Shown in pieces: positions 49,594 to 56,870 of a stretch of 64,000 nt of DNA; within the stretch, counting starts at the first letter, position 1; each line of letters opens with the position of its first letter. A program made the position numbers and the translations under genes. Below the pieces are notes generated by a model. The model did no database searches. It was given only the letters and a program-made list of their open reading frames with translations, and had not been told where the DNA came from. The stretch is from CAZRRV01 sp045660865 (GTDB taxonomy: Bacteria; Bacillota; Clostridia; Oscillospirales; Acutalibacteraceae), in the NCBI GenBank assembly GCA_045660865.1, contig JAZREP010000011.1, positions 16,822 through 80,821 on the forward strand, read 5' to 3'.

Positions 49594-50271
49594 TTGATTA
49601 ATTTTATACTTTCAAATTACGGAATAAATTTTGTTAGTTTGTTAATTTACTTTTTATCTACTTGTGCTGTTATTTTTTTGCTTTTACCGGTACACGAGTT
49701 TGCACATGCCTTTACTGCAACAAAGCTAGGGGACCCAACACCTAAGTTCCAAGGCAGACTTTCGTTAAATCCTTTGCATCATATTGATATTGTCGGTGCA
49801 ATATGTATTTTATTGTTTGGGTTTGGCTGGGCAAAACCTGTTGGCATTAACGCCCGCAATTTTGAAGAGCCGAAGAAGGATATGGCTTTAACTGCTTTGG
49901 CAGGTCCAGTTTCAAATTTATTAGTTGCTTTTGTTATTAGCTTTTTTTCTAATCTGTTTTATTACTTATGCGGTATAACAAATATATTCTTTTTTATCTA
50001 TATCGCTTTGTTCTTTGAGTTTGTAGCTAGTATCAGTATTGGGTTGGCGGTTTTCAATTTGATTCCTATTCCGCCGCTTGACGGCTCTCGTTTACTTTCT
50101 GCATTTCTGCCCGACAGAATATACTTTAAAATAATGCAATATGAACGCTTTTTCTTTATAATTGTATTACTTTTGTGTAGCAATGGTATATTAGGTGGCC
50201 CAATTAGCACCATTACAGATATAATCTTTAATTTCTTTTTTAGGGTTACCGGATTTATATTCGGAATATAA
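49594..50271 (+). CDS. Site-2 protease family (M50) membrane metalloprotease
   Basis: A 225-aa integral membrane protein with the zinc motif HEFAHAF (HExxH) in a transmembrane helix and the second motif NLIPIPPLDGSRLL, in which the Asp completes the zinc site. Six hydrophobic segments are visible. This short group (YwhC type) lies next to scpA in many Clostridia; substrates are unknown. It is distinct from SpoIVFB, which has a C-terminal CBS domain. The start is TTG behind TGGAGG. Confidence 0.9.
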   Translation: MINFILSNYGINFVSLLIYFLSTCAVIFLLLPVHEFAHAFTATKLGDPTPKFQGRLSLNPLHHIDIVGAICILLFGFGWAKPVGINARNFEEPKKDMALTALAGPVSNLLVAFVISFFSNLFYYLCGITNIFFFIYIALFFEFVASISIGLAVFNLIPIPPLDGSRLLSAFLPDRIYFKIMQYERFFFIIVLLLCSNGILGGPISTITDIIFNFFFRVTGFIFGI

Positions 50272-50298
50272 ATATTATTTTTAAGAAAGGAAGACAGC

Positions 50299-51030
50299 AT
50301 GGATACAATATCCTATAAATTGGATGATTTTGAAGGTCCGCTTGACCTACTGTTACATCTGATTGCTAAGAACAAACTTAATATTTTGGATATCCAGCTG
50401 TCGTTGCTGATTGACCAGTACTTAGAGCATATTCAAAAAATGCAGTACGACCAAATGGATGTCGCAAGTTCATTTTTGGAAATGGCTTCTCGTTTGATTT
50501 ATTTAAAAACAATCAGCCTGTTACCAAAGCATGAGGAAGCCGAGGCGCTTAAAGAAGAATTAACAGGTGAGTTGATAGAGTATAACACTTGCCGTAAAAT
50601 TGCCGCTATGCTATCAACCATGACCGACGGTTTTGATTCCTTTGTAAAAGGTGCGGAAAATATTTCGTTTGATAAAACTTATGAATTAAAGCACGAAAAG
50701 GACAAGCTATTAGAGTATTATATCTCTGCGGTTGGCAGGGGTCAGCGCAAGCTTCCGCCAAAGACTGCTGTGTTTGGTAAAATAGTTGCTAAAAAGGTTG
50801 TTGCTGTATCTACAAAAATTGTTTATGTGTTGCGCAACCTCGTTAAGTCAAAACGCAAAAAAATGGGAGAACTATTCCGTACTGCAGAAAGCCGCTCTGA
50901 ACTCGTTGCAACCTTCTTAGCTGTATTAGAGCTATGTAAGAATAATAGAGTACGAGTTGAGGGCACAGGAGATGCGGTTGAGGTTGTAATGCTGGATGAT
51001 TCCAATGTGCAAGAGGTGAATTATGAATAA
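50299..51030 (+). CDS. scpA: Segregation and condensation protein A
   Basis: Kleisin subunit bridging the Smc heads in the condensin complex. The 243-aa protein begins YKLDDFEGPLDLLLHLIAKNKLNI, the hallmark of ScpA, and ends with a winged-helix domain that binds Smc (FLAVLELCKNNRVRVEG). It overlaps scpB by 8 bp, as expected for a coupled pair. Confidence 0.96.
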   Translation: MDTISYKLDDFEGPLDLLLHLIAKNKLNILDIQLSLLIDQYLEHIQKMQYDQMDVASSFLEMASRLIYLKTISLLPKHEEAEALKEELTGELIEYNTCRKIAAMLSTMTDGFDSFVKGAENISFDKTYELKHEKDKLLEYYISAVGRGQRKLPPKTAVFGKIVAKKVVAVSTKIVYVLRNLVKSKRKKMGELFRTAESRSELVATFLAVLELCKNNRVRVEGTGDAVEVVMLDDSNVQEVNYE

Positions 51031-51628
51031 CGAGAATTTGATTTCTGCTGTTGAAGCAGTTCTTTTCGCCGGTGGTGAGCCGGTCAGTTTGAATAGATTG
51101 TGTCAGGTTTTTGAAAAGGACCCTAAAACCATAAAAGCTGCGCTTCAAGGTTTGCAAGAACGTTTGCAAGATACAGGTATTCAGCTTGTGCAAATGGAGG
51201 ATAGCTATCAGCTTTCCAGCCGCAAGCAATTTGGTGACTATATTAAAATTGCTTTTGATTTAAAACGCAAACAACCCTTGTCACAAGCGGCTTTTGAAGT
51301 GCTTGCTGTTGTTGCTTATAATCAACCTGTAACTAAGGCTTTTATTGAGCAAGTTCGTGGTGTAGACTGCTCGGGAGTTGTTTCCACACTTGTTGAAAAA
51401 GGTTTGTTAGAGGAACGTGGGCGCTTAGAATTGCCGGGTAGACCCTTGCTTTACGGAACAACACTTCAATTTCTTCGTTGTTTCTCATTAGAAAGTCTTG
51501 ATGATTTGCCGCCGTTACCTGAAATTAAAAATGAAGACGGCGAAGCGGTCGTTTTTGATGCAATTAACCAGACAAAACAATTAGCTACCCAACTTGAAAT
51601 GTCGGTTGAACAGCCTGAATCTTTGTAA
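51023..51628 (+). CDS. scpB: Segregation and condensation protein B
   Basis: Winged-helix partner of ScpA in the Smc-ScpAB complex. The 201-aa protein has two WH domains; typical blocks are SAVEAVLFAGGEPVSL and QPLSQAAFEVLAVVAYNQPVTK with IEQVRGVDCSGVVSTLVEKGLL and GRPLLYGTT. AAGAGGTGA lies before the start, within scpA. Confidence 0.96.
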   Translation: MNNENLISAVEAVLFAGGEPVSLNRLCQVFEKDPKTIKAALQGLQERLQDTGIQLVQMEDSYQLSSRKQFGDYIKIAFDLKRKQPLSQAAFEVLAVVAYNQPVTKAFIEQVRGVDCSGVVSTLVEKGLLEERGRLELPGRPLLYGTTLQFLRCFSLESLDDLPPLPEIKNEDGEAVVFDAINQTKQLATQLEMSVEQPESL

Positions 51629-51641
51629 TGGGTGATTAGTA

Positions 51642-52232
51642 TTGATTATACTATACATTTTTCTTTCGCTTGTTGCTTTAATACTTTTATTACTTTGTTT
51701 ACCGGTAACGGTTGTTGCAGGATATAATGGAAAATTTTATTTTAAACTGTATTATTTTTTGTTTAAACTAAATTCCCGAAAAGCAAATAAAAGGCAAAAG
51801 ACAAAGAAAACTAAAACTAAGATTAAATCTAAAAAGAAATCTTTAGGATATTTTAATGAGCTTTTTAGCAATAAGGCGCTGCCTGATGCAATTGCCGAAT
51901 TGTGTAGCTATGTTAAAATTATAGTTGAAAAACTAGCGGTAATTTTAAAGCGTTCATCTATGCGGCATTTTTATCTTAAGATTACTGAATCCCATTCAGA
52001 AGCTGCAACTGCCGCTATAAATTACGGTACAATATGTGCCACTGTTTATCCCTTTTTGGGATTTTTAAATTCCGTTATTCCGTTTGATCAGCAAAATGTA
52101 GAAATATTTTGTGATTATTCAGGTAAAAAAAGTGAGTTTAATTTTGATTTAAAATGGCGAGTAATTCCGCTGTTTTGTATAGGCCCGCTGATTTCCACGT
52201 TATTTGAATTTATAAAAGAAAAAGGACGGTAA
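51642..52232 (+). CDS. DUF2953 membrane-anchored protein (YtfI-like)
   Basis: A 196-aa protein with one N-terminal transmembrane helix (about 2-22), a lysine-rich linker (KANKRQKTKKTKTKIK), and a DUF2953 domain with the pattern of YtfI. In Bacillus ytfI lies directly upstream of ytfJ, as here, and both are sporulation-associated. The start is TTG; the ribosome site is weak (GGGTGATTAG). The molecular role is unknown. Confidence 0.8.
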   Translation: MIILYIFLSLVALILLLLCLPVTVVAGYNGKFYFKLYYFLFKLNSRKANKRQKTKKTKTKIKSKKKSLGYFNELFSNKALPDAIAELCSYVKIIVEKLAVILKRSSMRHFYLKITESHSEAATAAINYGTICATVYPFLGFLNSVIPFDQQNVEIFCDYSGKKSEFNFDLKWRVIPLFCIGPLISTLFEFIKEKGR

Positions 52233-52237
52233 TAAAA

Positions 52238-52615
52238 ATGAGCGAAAACATTAAAGGCATTATGGATACCACTTTGGATAAAATCCGTGCTATGGTGGAT
52301 GCAGACATAATTGTCGGCAAAGCAATTGAGGTTGATGGTGTAACAGTAGTTCCGGTTTCCAAGGTTTCTTTCGGCTTGGCAAGCGGCGGCTCTGATTTCC
52401 CGTCAAAATCAACATCCAAAACCGTTTTCGGCGGTGGCGGCGGCGCTGGTGTTAATATAACACCGGTAACCTTCCTTGTTATTAAAAACGGTAATGTTAA
52501 AGCAATACCGATTACAAGCGAACTTACTACCATTGATAAAGCAATTGATATGGTGCCTGATATGGTAGACAAGGTAACAGGACTTGTCTCCAACTTGAAA
52601 TCCAAGAAAGAATAA
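52238..52615 (+). CDS. ytfJ: GerW-family sporulation protein YtfJ
   Basis: A 125-aa protein of the GerW (YtfJ) family, a sigma-F product in Bacillus that is involved in spore germination or inner-membrane lipid handling. The N-terminus IKGIMDTTLDKIRAMVDAD, the middle IIVGKAIEVDGVTVVPVSKVS, and a glycine-rich stretch (FGGGGGAGVN) followed by PVTFLVIKNGNVK are typical. It follows the DUF2953 gene after 5 bp. The dacF leader follows. Confidence 0.93.
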   Translation: MSENIKGIMDTTLDKIRAMVDADIIVGKAIEVDGVTVVPVSKVSFGLASGGSDFPSKSTSKTVFGGGGGAGVNITPVTFLVIKNGNVKAIPITSELTTIDKAIDMVPDMVDKVTGLVSNLKSKKE

Positions 52616-52642
52616 TACAGGCCCTCAGTTATTTTAAAAACA

Positions 52643-52717
52643 CCTCCGCCATAGAATGTCTTATAATGGCTGTTATTGTTTTATGTATCAGTCGTTATTA
52701 ACGAGATGTGGCGGAGG
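52643..52717 (+). promoter_or_regulatory. Long-range inverted repeat sequestering the dacF ribosome site
   Basis: CCTCCGCCA (52643-52651) pairs perfectly with TGGCGGAGG (52709-52717), 57 bases apart. The 3' arm contains GGAGG, the dacF Shine-Dalgarno, 6 bases before ATG 52724. There is no T-run, so this looks like translational sequestration. A transcript starting inside the loop would escape it. Confidence 0.55.
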
Positions 52718-52723
52718 ATATGT

Positions 52724-53851
52724 ATGTTTAGGCGCTTTTTAGCTTTCTCTACCTTGCTTTTTGTTTTGGCAACAATTGTTTTGCCTAGCAATATAAACGC
52801 TCTTTCTGCGAAGAGTGCGGTGCTAATAAACGCAACTACAGGCGAAGTTCTTTTTGAAAAAGATGCGTACAGGCAGTTGCCTATGGCAAGCACAACAAAA
52901 ATTATGACCGCTTTATTGCTTGCAGAGGAACCCGACTTAACTAAAACATTGGTAACAACTAAAGAAATGGTAACGGTTGAAGGCTCGTCTATGGGTTTGC
53001 TTGAGGGTGATACCGTGTCATATTATGCCTTGCTTGTCGGTATGCTTCTAGCGTCGGGTAATGATGCTGCGAATACAACTGCAATTGCTTTGGCAGGGAG
53101 CACACAAGCCTTTGCCGAAAGAATGAATGCAAAAGCCAAGCAAATTGGTATGAAGAACACTAATTTCGTGACGCCTTCAGGCCTTGATGATGATAAACAT
53201 TATTCAACTGCGTATGATATGGCACTTTTGGGTGCCTACGCTATGAAAAACCCGATTTTTGCTAAGGTGTGCGCCAGCAAAACGATAGCTGTTGAATACG
53301 GAAATCCTCCGTACCGCCGTTCTATAACCAATCATAATCGTTTGCTTTCGATGTTTAGTAATGCGGTTGGCATTAAAACGGGGTTTACAAAAAAGTCGGG
53401 GCGTTGCCTTGTATCTGCCGCAGAGAATGAAAACGGTATGGTGGTTGCAGTTACATTAAACGCACCTGACGACTGGAATGACCATACAAACTTACTAAAA
53501 AACGGCCTTTCATCGATACAAAAGGTTACCTTTAATAAAGGTGATGACATTTATATTGATGTTGTGGGCGGAAAATACGGGCGAGTAGCGGTGCAGTCAG
53601 AACCTACTGTTTTATCATTGACAGAGAACAGTAAAACTAAGATAACAGAGAAAATTATACTGCCAACTTTTTGCTATGCACCGCTTAAAAGCGGAGATAT
53701 AGTTGGCTCCGTTAAATATTACTACAATGGCAATGAGATTGCTGAATCACCTTTAAAAATTTCAAAAGACATAGATGCTCAGTTACCTGAAAAGGCATAT
53801 CAAAAATTCTTGTCTGTTGTTTCAAAATTTATTACCACATTGGGAGAGTAA
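52724..53851 (+). CDS. dacF: D-alanyl-D-alanine carboxypeptidase DacF-like (PBP5/6 family)
   Basis: Exported serine peptidase that trims D-Ala from peptidoglycan stem peptides. The 375-aa protein has a signal peptide (about 1-27, ending NINA-LSA), the serine motif STTK (Ser56-Lys59), SGN and KTG motifs in order, and a C-terminal beta domain with an amphipathic tail. The start was set at ATG 52724, which keeps the signal peptide and the GGAGG; an upstream in-frame ATG at 52676 lies in the leader. DacF proteins are used in spore cortex modification in Bacillus, but a growth-phase role is also possible here. Confidence 0.9.
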   Translation: MFRRFLAFSTLLFVLATIVLPSNINALSAKSAVLINATTGEVLFEKDAYRQLPMASTTKIMTALLLAEEPDLTKTLVTTKEMVTVEGSSMGLLEGDTVSYYALLVGMLLASGNDAANTTAIALAGSTQAFAERMNAKAKQIGMKNTNFVTPSGLDDDKHYSTAYDMALLGAYAMKNPIFAKVCASKTIAVEYGNPPYRRSITNHNRLLSMFSNAVGIKTGFTKKSGRCLVSAAENENGMVVAVTLNAPDDWNDHTNLLKNGLSSIQKVTFNKGDDIYIDVVGGKYGRVAVQSEPTVLSLTENSKTKITEKIILPTFCYAPLKSGDIVGSVKYYYNGNEIAESPLKISKDIDAQLPEKAYQKFLSVVSKFITTLGE

Positions 53852-53856
53852 AATAA

Positions 53857-54603
53857 ATGAAGGATAATAAAATAAGGTTGCAAAAATTCTTATCGCAAAA
53901 CGGAATTGCTTCAAGACGTAAGGCTGAGGAATTGATTGCTGACGGTAAGGTTAAAATAAATGGAAGAAAAGCAACGCTTGGTGATAAAATTGACCCGTTT
54001 AGGGATAAAATAACAGTTAGCGGCAAGCGAGTAATTAACGACTCTAAGAAAATGTATATTATGCTTAATAAACCAAGAGGTTTTGTAACAACATTGCAAG
54101 ATGAACAAGGCCGTAAATGCGTTGCTATGTTGGTTGAAGATGCGGGACAGCGCCTTTTCCCGGTTGGTCGTTTGGACCGCAATTCAGAGGGTTTGCTCTT
54201 TTTAACAAATGACGGTGAGTTTGCCAATATGCTTACTCATCCGTCACGCCATGTTAACAAAGTTTATCGTGTTACTGTGCGTGAAAAGGCGGAAGAAGAG
54301 CAATTGTTTAAAATGCGTGAAGGTATTGAGCTTGACGGCAGAAAAACAAAGCCTTGTGAAATTATGATTCTAGAACGATATGAAGACAGAACTGTTCTGC
54401 GCTTTGTTATTACCGAAGGCAGAAACAGGCAAATTCGCCGTATGTGCGAGGCGGTTGGCTTAACTGTAATTAGATTAAAACGCACCGAAATAGCCGGTGT
54501 TAAACTTGGTATGCTGCCGCAAGGAAAATGGCGTGAATTAAACGAAAGGGAAATGAAGCACCTTACAAATATAGGAATAGCAAGGAACGATACAAATGAT
54601 TGA
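53857..54603 (+). CDS. rluB: Ribosomal large-subunit pseudouridine synthase B
   Basis: S4-containing pseudouridine synthase that modifies U2605 of 23S rRNA. The 248-aa protein has the N-terminal S4 domain (RLQKFLSQNGIASRRKAEELI), the catalytic motif with Asp in FPVGRLDRNSEGLL, and EGRNRQIRRM. The gene follows scpAB/dacF, as in Bacillus (scpB-dacB-rluB region). It overlaps the next small gene by 8 bp. Confidence 0.95.
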   Translation: MKDNKIRLQKFLSQNGIASRRKAEELIADGKVKINGRKATLGDKIDPFRDKITVSGKRVINDSKKMYIMLNKPRGFVTTLQDEQGRKCVAMLVEDAGQRLFPVGRLDRNSEGLLFLTNDGEFANMLTHPSRHVNKVYRVTVREKAEEEQLFKMREGIELDGRKTKPCEIMILERYEDRTVLRFVITEGRNRQIRRMCEAVGLTVIRLKRTEIAGVKLGMLPQGKWRELNEREMKHLTNIGIARNDTND

Positions 54604-54967
54604 AATTAAAAAAATTACAGACATTAACGAGGTACAAGCCTTATGCAATTCAGTTGGTTTAAACTGTAGTGACAAAACATTAGCGGCGGCTATGGTTGAC
54701 GGAGATGAACGCTTAGGCTTTTCGGTCTTTGATTTACTTAAAGGATATGCTATTCTTCGTTGGCTGGAACCCACTGATAATATAGCCTTGGCAGATGGTA
54801 TGCTTCGTAGTTCTATTCATATAGCCTTGCAAAATCAGTGTGCATCTGTATATTACGAAGATACAGTATCAGAAACATTACTTGAGCAGTTAGGCTTTGT
54901 AATGAATAGGGAAGAAAAGCGTTTGAATACCCATAAGTTGTTCGAAAGTTGCGGTAATTGCAAATAA
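54596..54967 (+). CDS. Small protein of uncertain family, possibly GNAT-like
   Basis: A 123-aa soluble protein that overlaps rluB by 8 bp. The sequence has an N-terminal KKITDINEVQALCNSVGL and a middle LADGMLRSSIHIALQNQCASVYY that resembles the acetyl-CoA-binding helix-strand of GNAT acetyltransferases, but without the standard Q/RxxGxG/A motif. It may be a degenerate or non-catalytic member. Similar genes are found next to rluB in Oscillospiraceae-like genomes (recollection, not checked). Confidence 0.6.
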   Translation: MIEIKKITDINEVQALCNSVGLNCSDKTLAAAMVDGDERLGFSVFDLLKGYAILRWLEPTDNIALADGMLRSSIHIALQNQCASVYYEDTVSETLLEQLGFVMNREEKRLNTHKLFESCGNCK

Positions 54968-54990
54968 TTTTAAAATTTGTGTTTTTGTAC

Positions 54991-55018
54991 TTGAAAAATC
55001 AAGTCTTTATGTTATAAT
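54991..55018 (+). promoter_or_regulatory. Promoter of the carboxyltransferase operon
   Basis: TTGAAA (54991-54996), 16 bp, TATAAT (55013-55018) with extended -10 TG at 55010-55011. It lies about 40 bp upstream of the first gene. Confidence 0.7.
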
Positions 55019-55056
55019 TTATTATTGGAAAAGTAGGAAATTTTTAGGAGTGAATT

Positions 55057-56427
55057 TTGTTTATGAAAGACAGTTTGGATGTATTAAACGCTAAACAGTC
55101 AATGCTGCCTCAAACTAAGGCAAGACAAAGGCTCGCAACCCTTTTTGATGAGGGACAATATCGTGAGCTTGACCGCTTTGCTTTTAGTGAAGACAAGCCT
55201 TGTGAAGTTGTTTGCGGTTACGGATTGTGCGGCGGCGCACCTGTTTATGCTTTTGCGCAGGATGTTACTGTTCAGTGCGGTGCTATGGGTAAGGCTCAAG
55301 GTAATAAAATCAAGCGCCTTTATGATTTAGCTGCTAAAACAGGAACACCTATTATTGCAATGTTTGATTGTTTGGGTGCCCACGTTGATGAAGAATTAGA
55401 TGCATTGAATGCTTATGGTGAGTTGATTTCTGCTGCAAGTGCTGTTTCGGGTGTTGTACCTCAAATTGCTCTTGTGTTAGGAACTTGTGTTGGTTCCCAG
55501 GCGGTATGGGCATCTTTGTTTGACGTTGTAATTCTTTCTAAGTCGGCTGAACTTTGTCTTTCTTCGGCATTTCTGTCGGGTGACAAAGTAGGCTCCGCTG
55601 AAACAGCTGCAAAGAACGGTACAGCAACACTTGTTGCAGAAACCGAACAAGAGGCAATAGAGTATGCTGTTAAAGTATTAAATTATCTTCCTACTAACAA
55701 TTTAGCAGTACCTTATGTTGCAGATTACACTCCGGCGGTAGATAGCGGTTGCCCGATTACTGCTGTCGTTGACGCTGATTCTTATTTCGAGTTATCACCT
55801 GATTATTGCAAATGTGCCTCGGTTGGACTTGCTCGTGTTGCTGGCGCCCCGGTTGGTATAGTTGCAACTGACCCGAGAGTTAATGACGGTAAACTTTGCG
55901 CTGCCGGTGCTAAAAAGATTGCTCGTTTTGTTCGTTTCTGTGATGCTTTTTCTCTGCCGGTTATTACATTGCTTGATTGCAACGGCTTTGATATTGATAC
56001 GGCAGCAGAGCTTGACGGGGATATGAAATATATTGCAATGCTTACCCATGCGTATGCTGAGGCTACAACCGCCAAGGTTACAGTTGTTGTGGGCAATGCT
56101 TATGGCTCTGTTTATACTGCTTTTGCAGGTAAGGCTGCAGGCACCGATGCTGTGTTTGCGCTGCACAATGCTCAAATTGCGGCACTGCCGCCCGAAACTG
56201 CTGTTCAGTTCTTATACAAAGATAAATTAGATGGCAGCAACCGTGCAGAATTGCTCAATGAATATATTGAAACTGTAGCATCACCGTTCCGCGCCGCTGA
56301 AAAGGGCCTTATTGATGATGTTATTACCCGTGAAGGTATGGCTGGCAGTGTAATTTCTGCACTTGAAATGCTGCTTTCCAAGAGAGTTTCAACAATGAAT
56401 AAAAAGCATTCAAATATTCCGCTTTAA
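55057..56427 (+). CDS. Acyl-CoA carboxyltransferase-domain protein (MmdA/12S-like), divergent
   Basis: A 456-aa crotonase-fold carboxyltransferase of the AccA/AccD-type family that moves CO2 between carboxybiotin and an acyl-CoA. Recognisable parts are VYAFAQDVTVQCGAMGKAQ, the second-half SYFELSPDYCKCASVGLARV and TLLDCNGFDI. The usual first-half active loop DSGGARIQEG reads DCLGAHVDEE (104-113), and the protein is about 50 residues shorter than typical 12S subunits (about 510). It is the first gene of a three-gene unit with a biotin carrier and a 5S-like subunit. TTG 55057 is used as start; ATG 55063 two codons later is equally possible. Confidence 0.85.
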   Translation: MFMKDSLDVLNAKQSMLPQTKARQRLATLFDEGQYRELDRFAFSEDKPCEVVCGYGLCGGAPVYAFAQDVTVQCGAMGKAQGNKIKRLYDLAAKTGTPIIAMFDCLGAHVDEELDALNAYGELISAASAVSGVVPQIALVLGTCVGSQAVWASLFDVVILSKSAELCLSSAFLSGDKVGSAETAAKNGTATLVAETEQEAIEYAVKVLNYLPTNNLAVPYVADYTPAVDSGCPITAVVDADSYFELSPDYCKCASVGLARVAGAPVGIVATDPRVNDGKLCAAGAKKIARFVRFCDAFSLPVITLLDCNGFDIDTAAELDGDMKYIAMLTHAYAEATTAKVTVVVGNAYGSVYTAFAGKAAGTDAVFALHNAQIAALPPETAVQFLYKDKLDGSNRAELLNEYIETVASPFRAAEKGLIDDVITREGMAGSVISALEMLLSKRVSTMNKKHSNIPL

Positions 56428-56445
56428 TATTGGAGGACAACAATA

Positions 56446-56838
56446 ATGAAACAATTAAAAATTACAGTTAATGGTAAATCTTATAATGTTCAAGTAGAAG
56501 AAATCGGTGCAACTTCTGCACCTGTTGCAGCACCGGCCGCTCCCGTTGCCGCTCCTGCACAGCCTGCAGCAGCACCTGCACCCGCTGCTCCTGCTGCTCC
56601 GGCACCCGCTGCTGTTGCCGGTGATGGAGAAGCTATTTCCGCTCCAATGCCGGGTAACATCTTAAAGGTTTTAGTTTCAGCCGGAGATGCAGTTAAAAAA
56701 GGCGATGTTCTCCTTATTTTAGAAGCTATGAAAATGGAAAACGAAATCTGTGCTCCGAAAGACGGTACAGTAACCTCTGTTATGGTAAGTCAGGGTGAAA
56801 CTGTTGATTCCGGTAAAGCGCTCTTAACTTTGGCATAA
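56446..56838 (+). CDS. Biotin carboxyl carrier protein (GcdC/1.3S type)
   Basis: A 130-aa carrier with a short N-terminal domain (about 1-20), an Ala/Pro-rich flexible linker (about 24-58) and a C-terminal biotinyl domain with the biotin site EAMKMEN, Lys96. It fits the gamma or 1.3S subunit of Na+-pumping decarboxylases and transcarboxylases. It lies between the 12S-like and 5S-like genes, so it is the mobile arm that moves carboxybiotin between them, and possibly to the beta subunit at 15142. Confidence 0.93.
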   Translation: MKQLKITVNGKSYNVQVEEIGATSAPVAAPAAPVAAPAQPAAAPAPAAPAAPAPAAVAGDGEAISAPMPGNILKVLVSAGDAVKKGDVLLILEAMKMENEICAPKDGTVTSVMVSQGETVDSGKALLTLA

Positions 56839-56870
56839 AAGCTAAAAATAAACTGAAAAGGATAATTCAA

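Noticed and set aside
52210..52605. 131-aa open frame antisense to ytfJ
   Set aside because: It mirrors the ytfJ codons (the Gly-rich run appears as a Pro-rich run) and has no ribosome site; ytfJ is a clear family member.
56518..56620. Repetitive GCA/CCT-rich tract as a DNA repeat
   Set aside because: It encodes the Ala/Pro-rich linker of the biotin carrier protein, a normal feature of that family.
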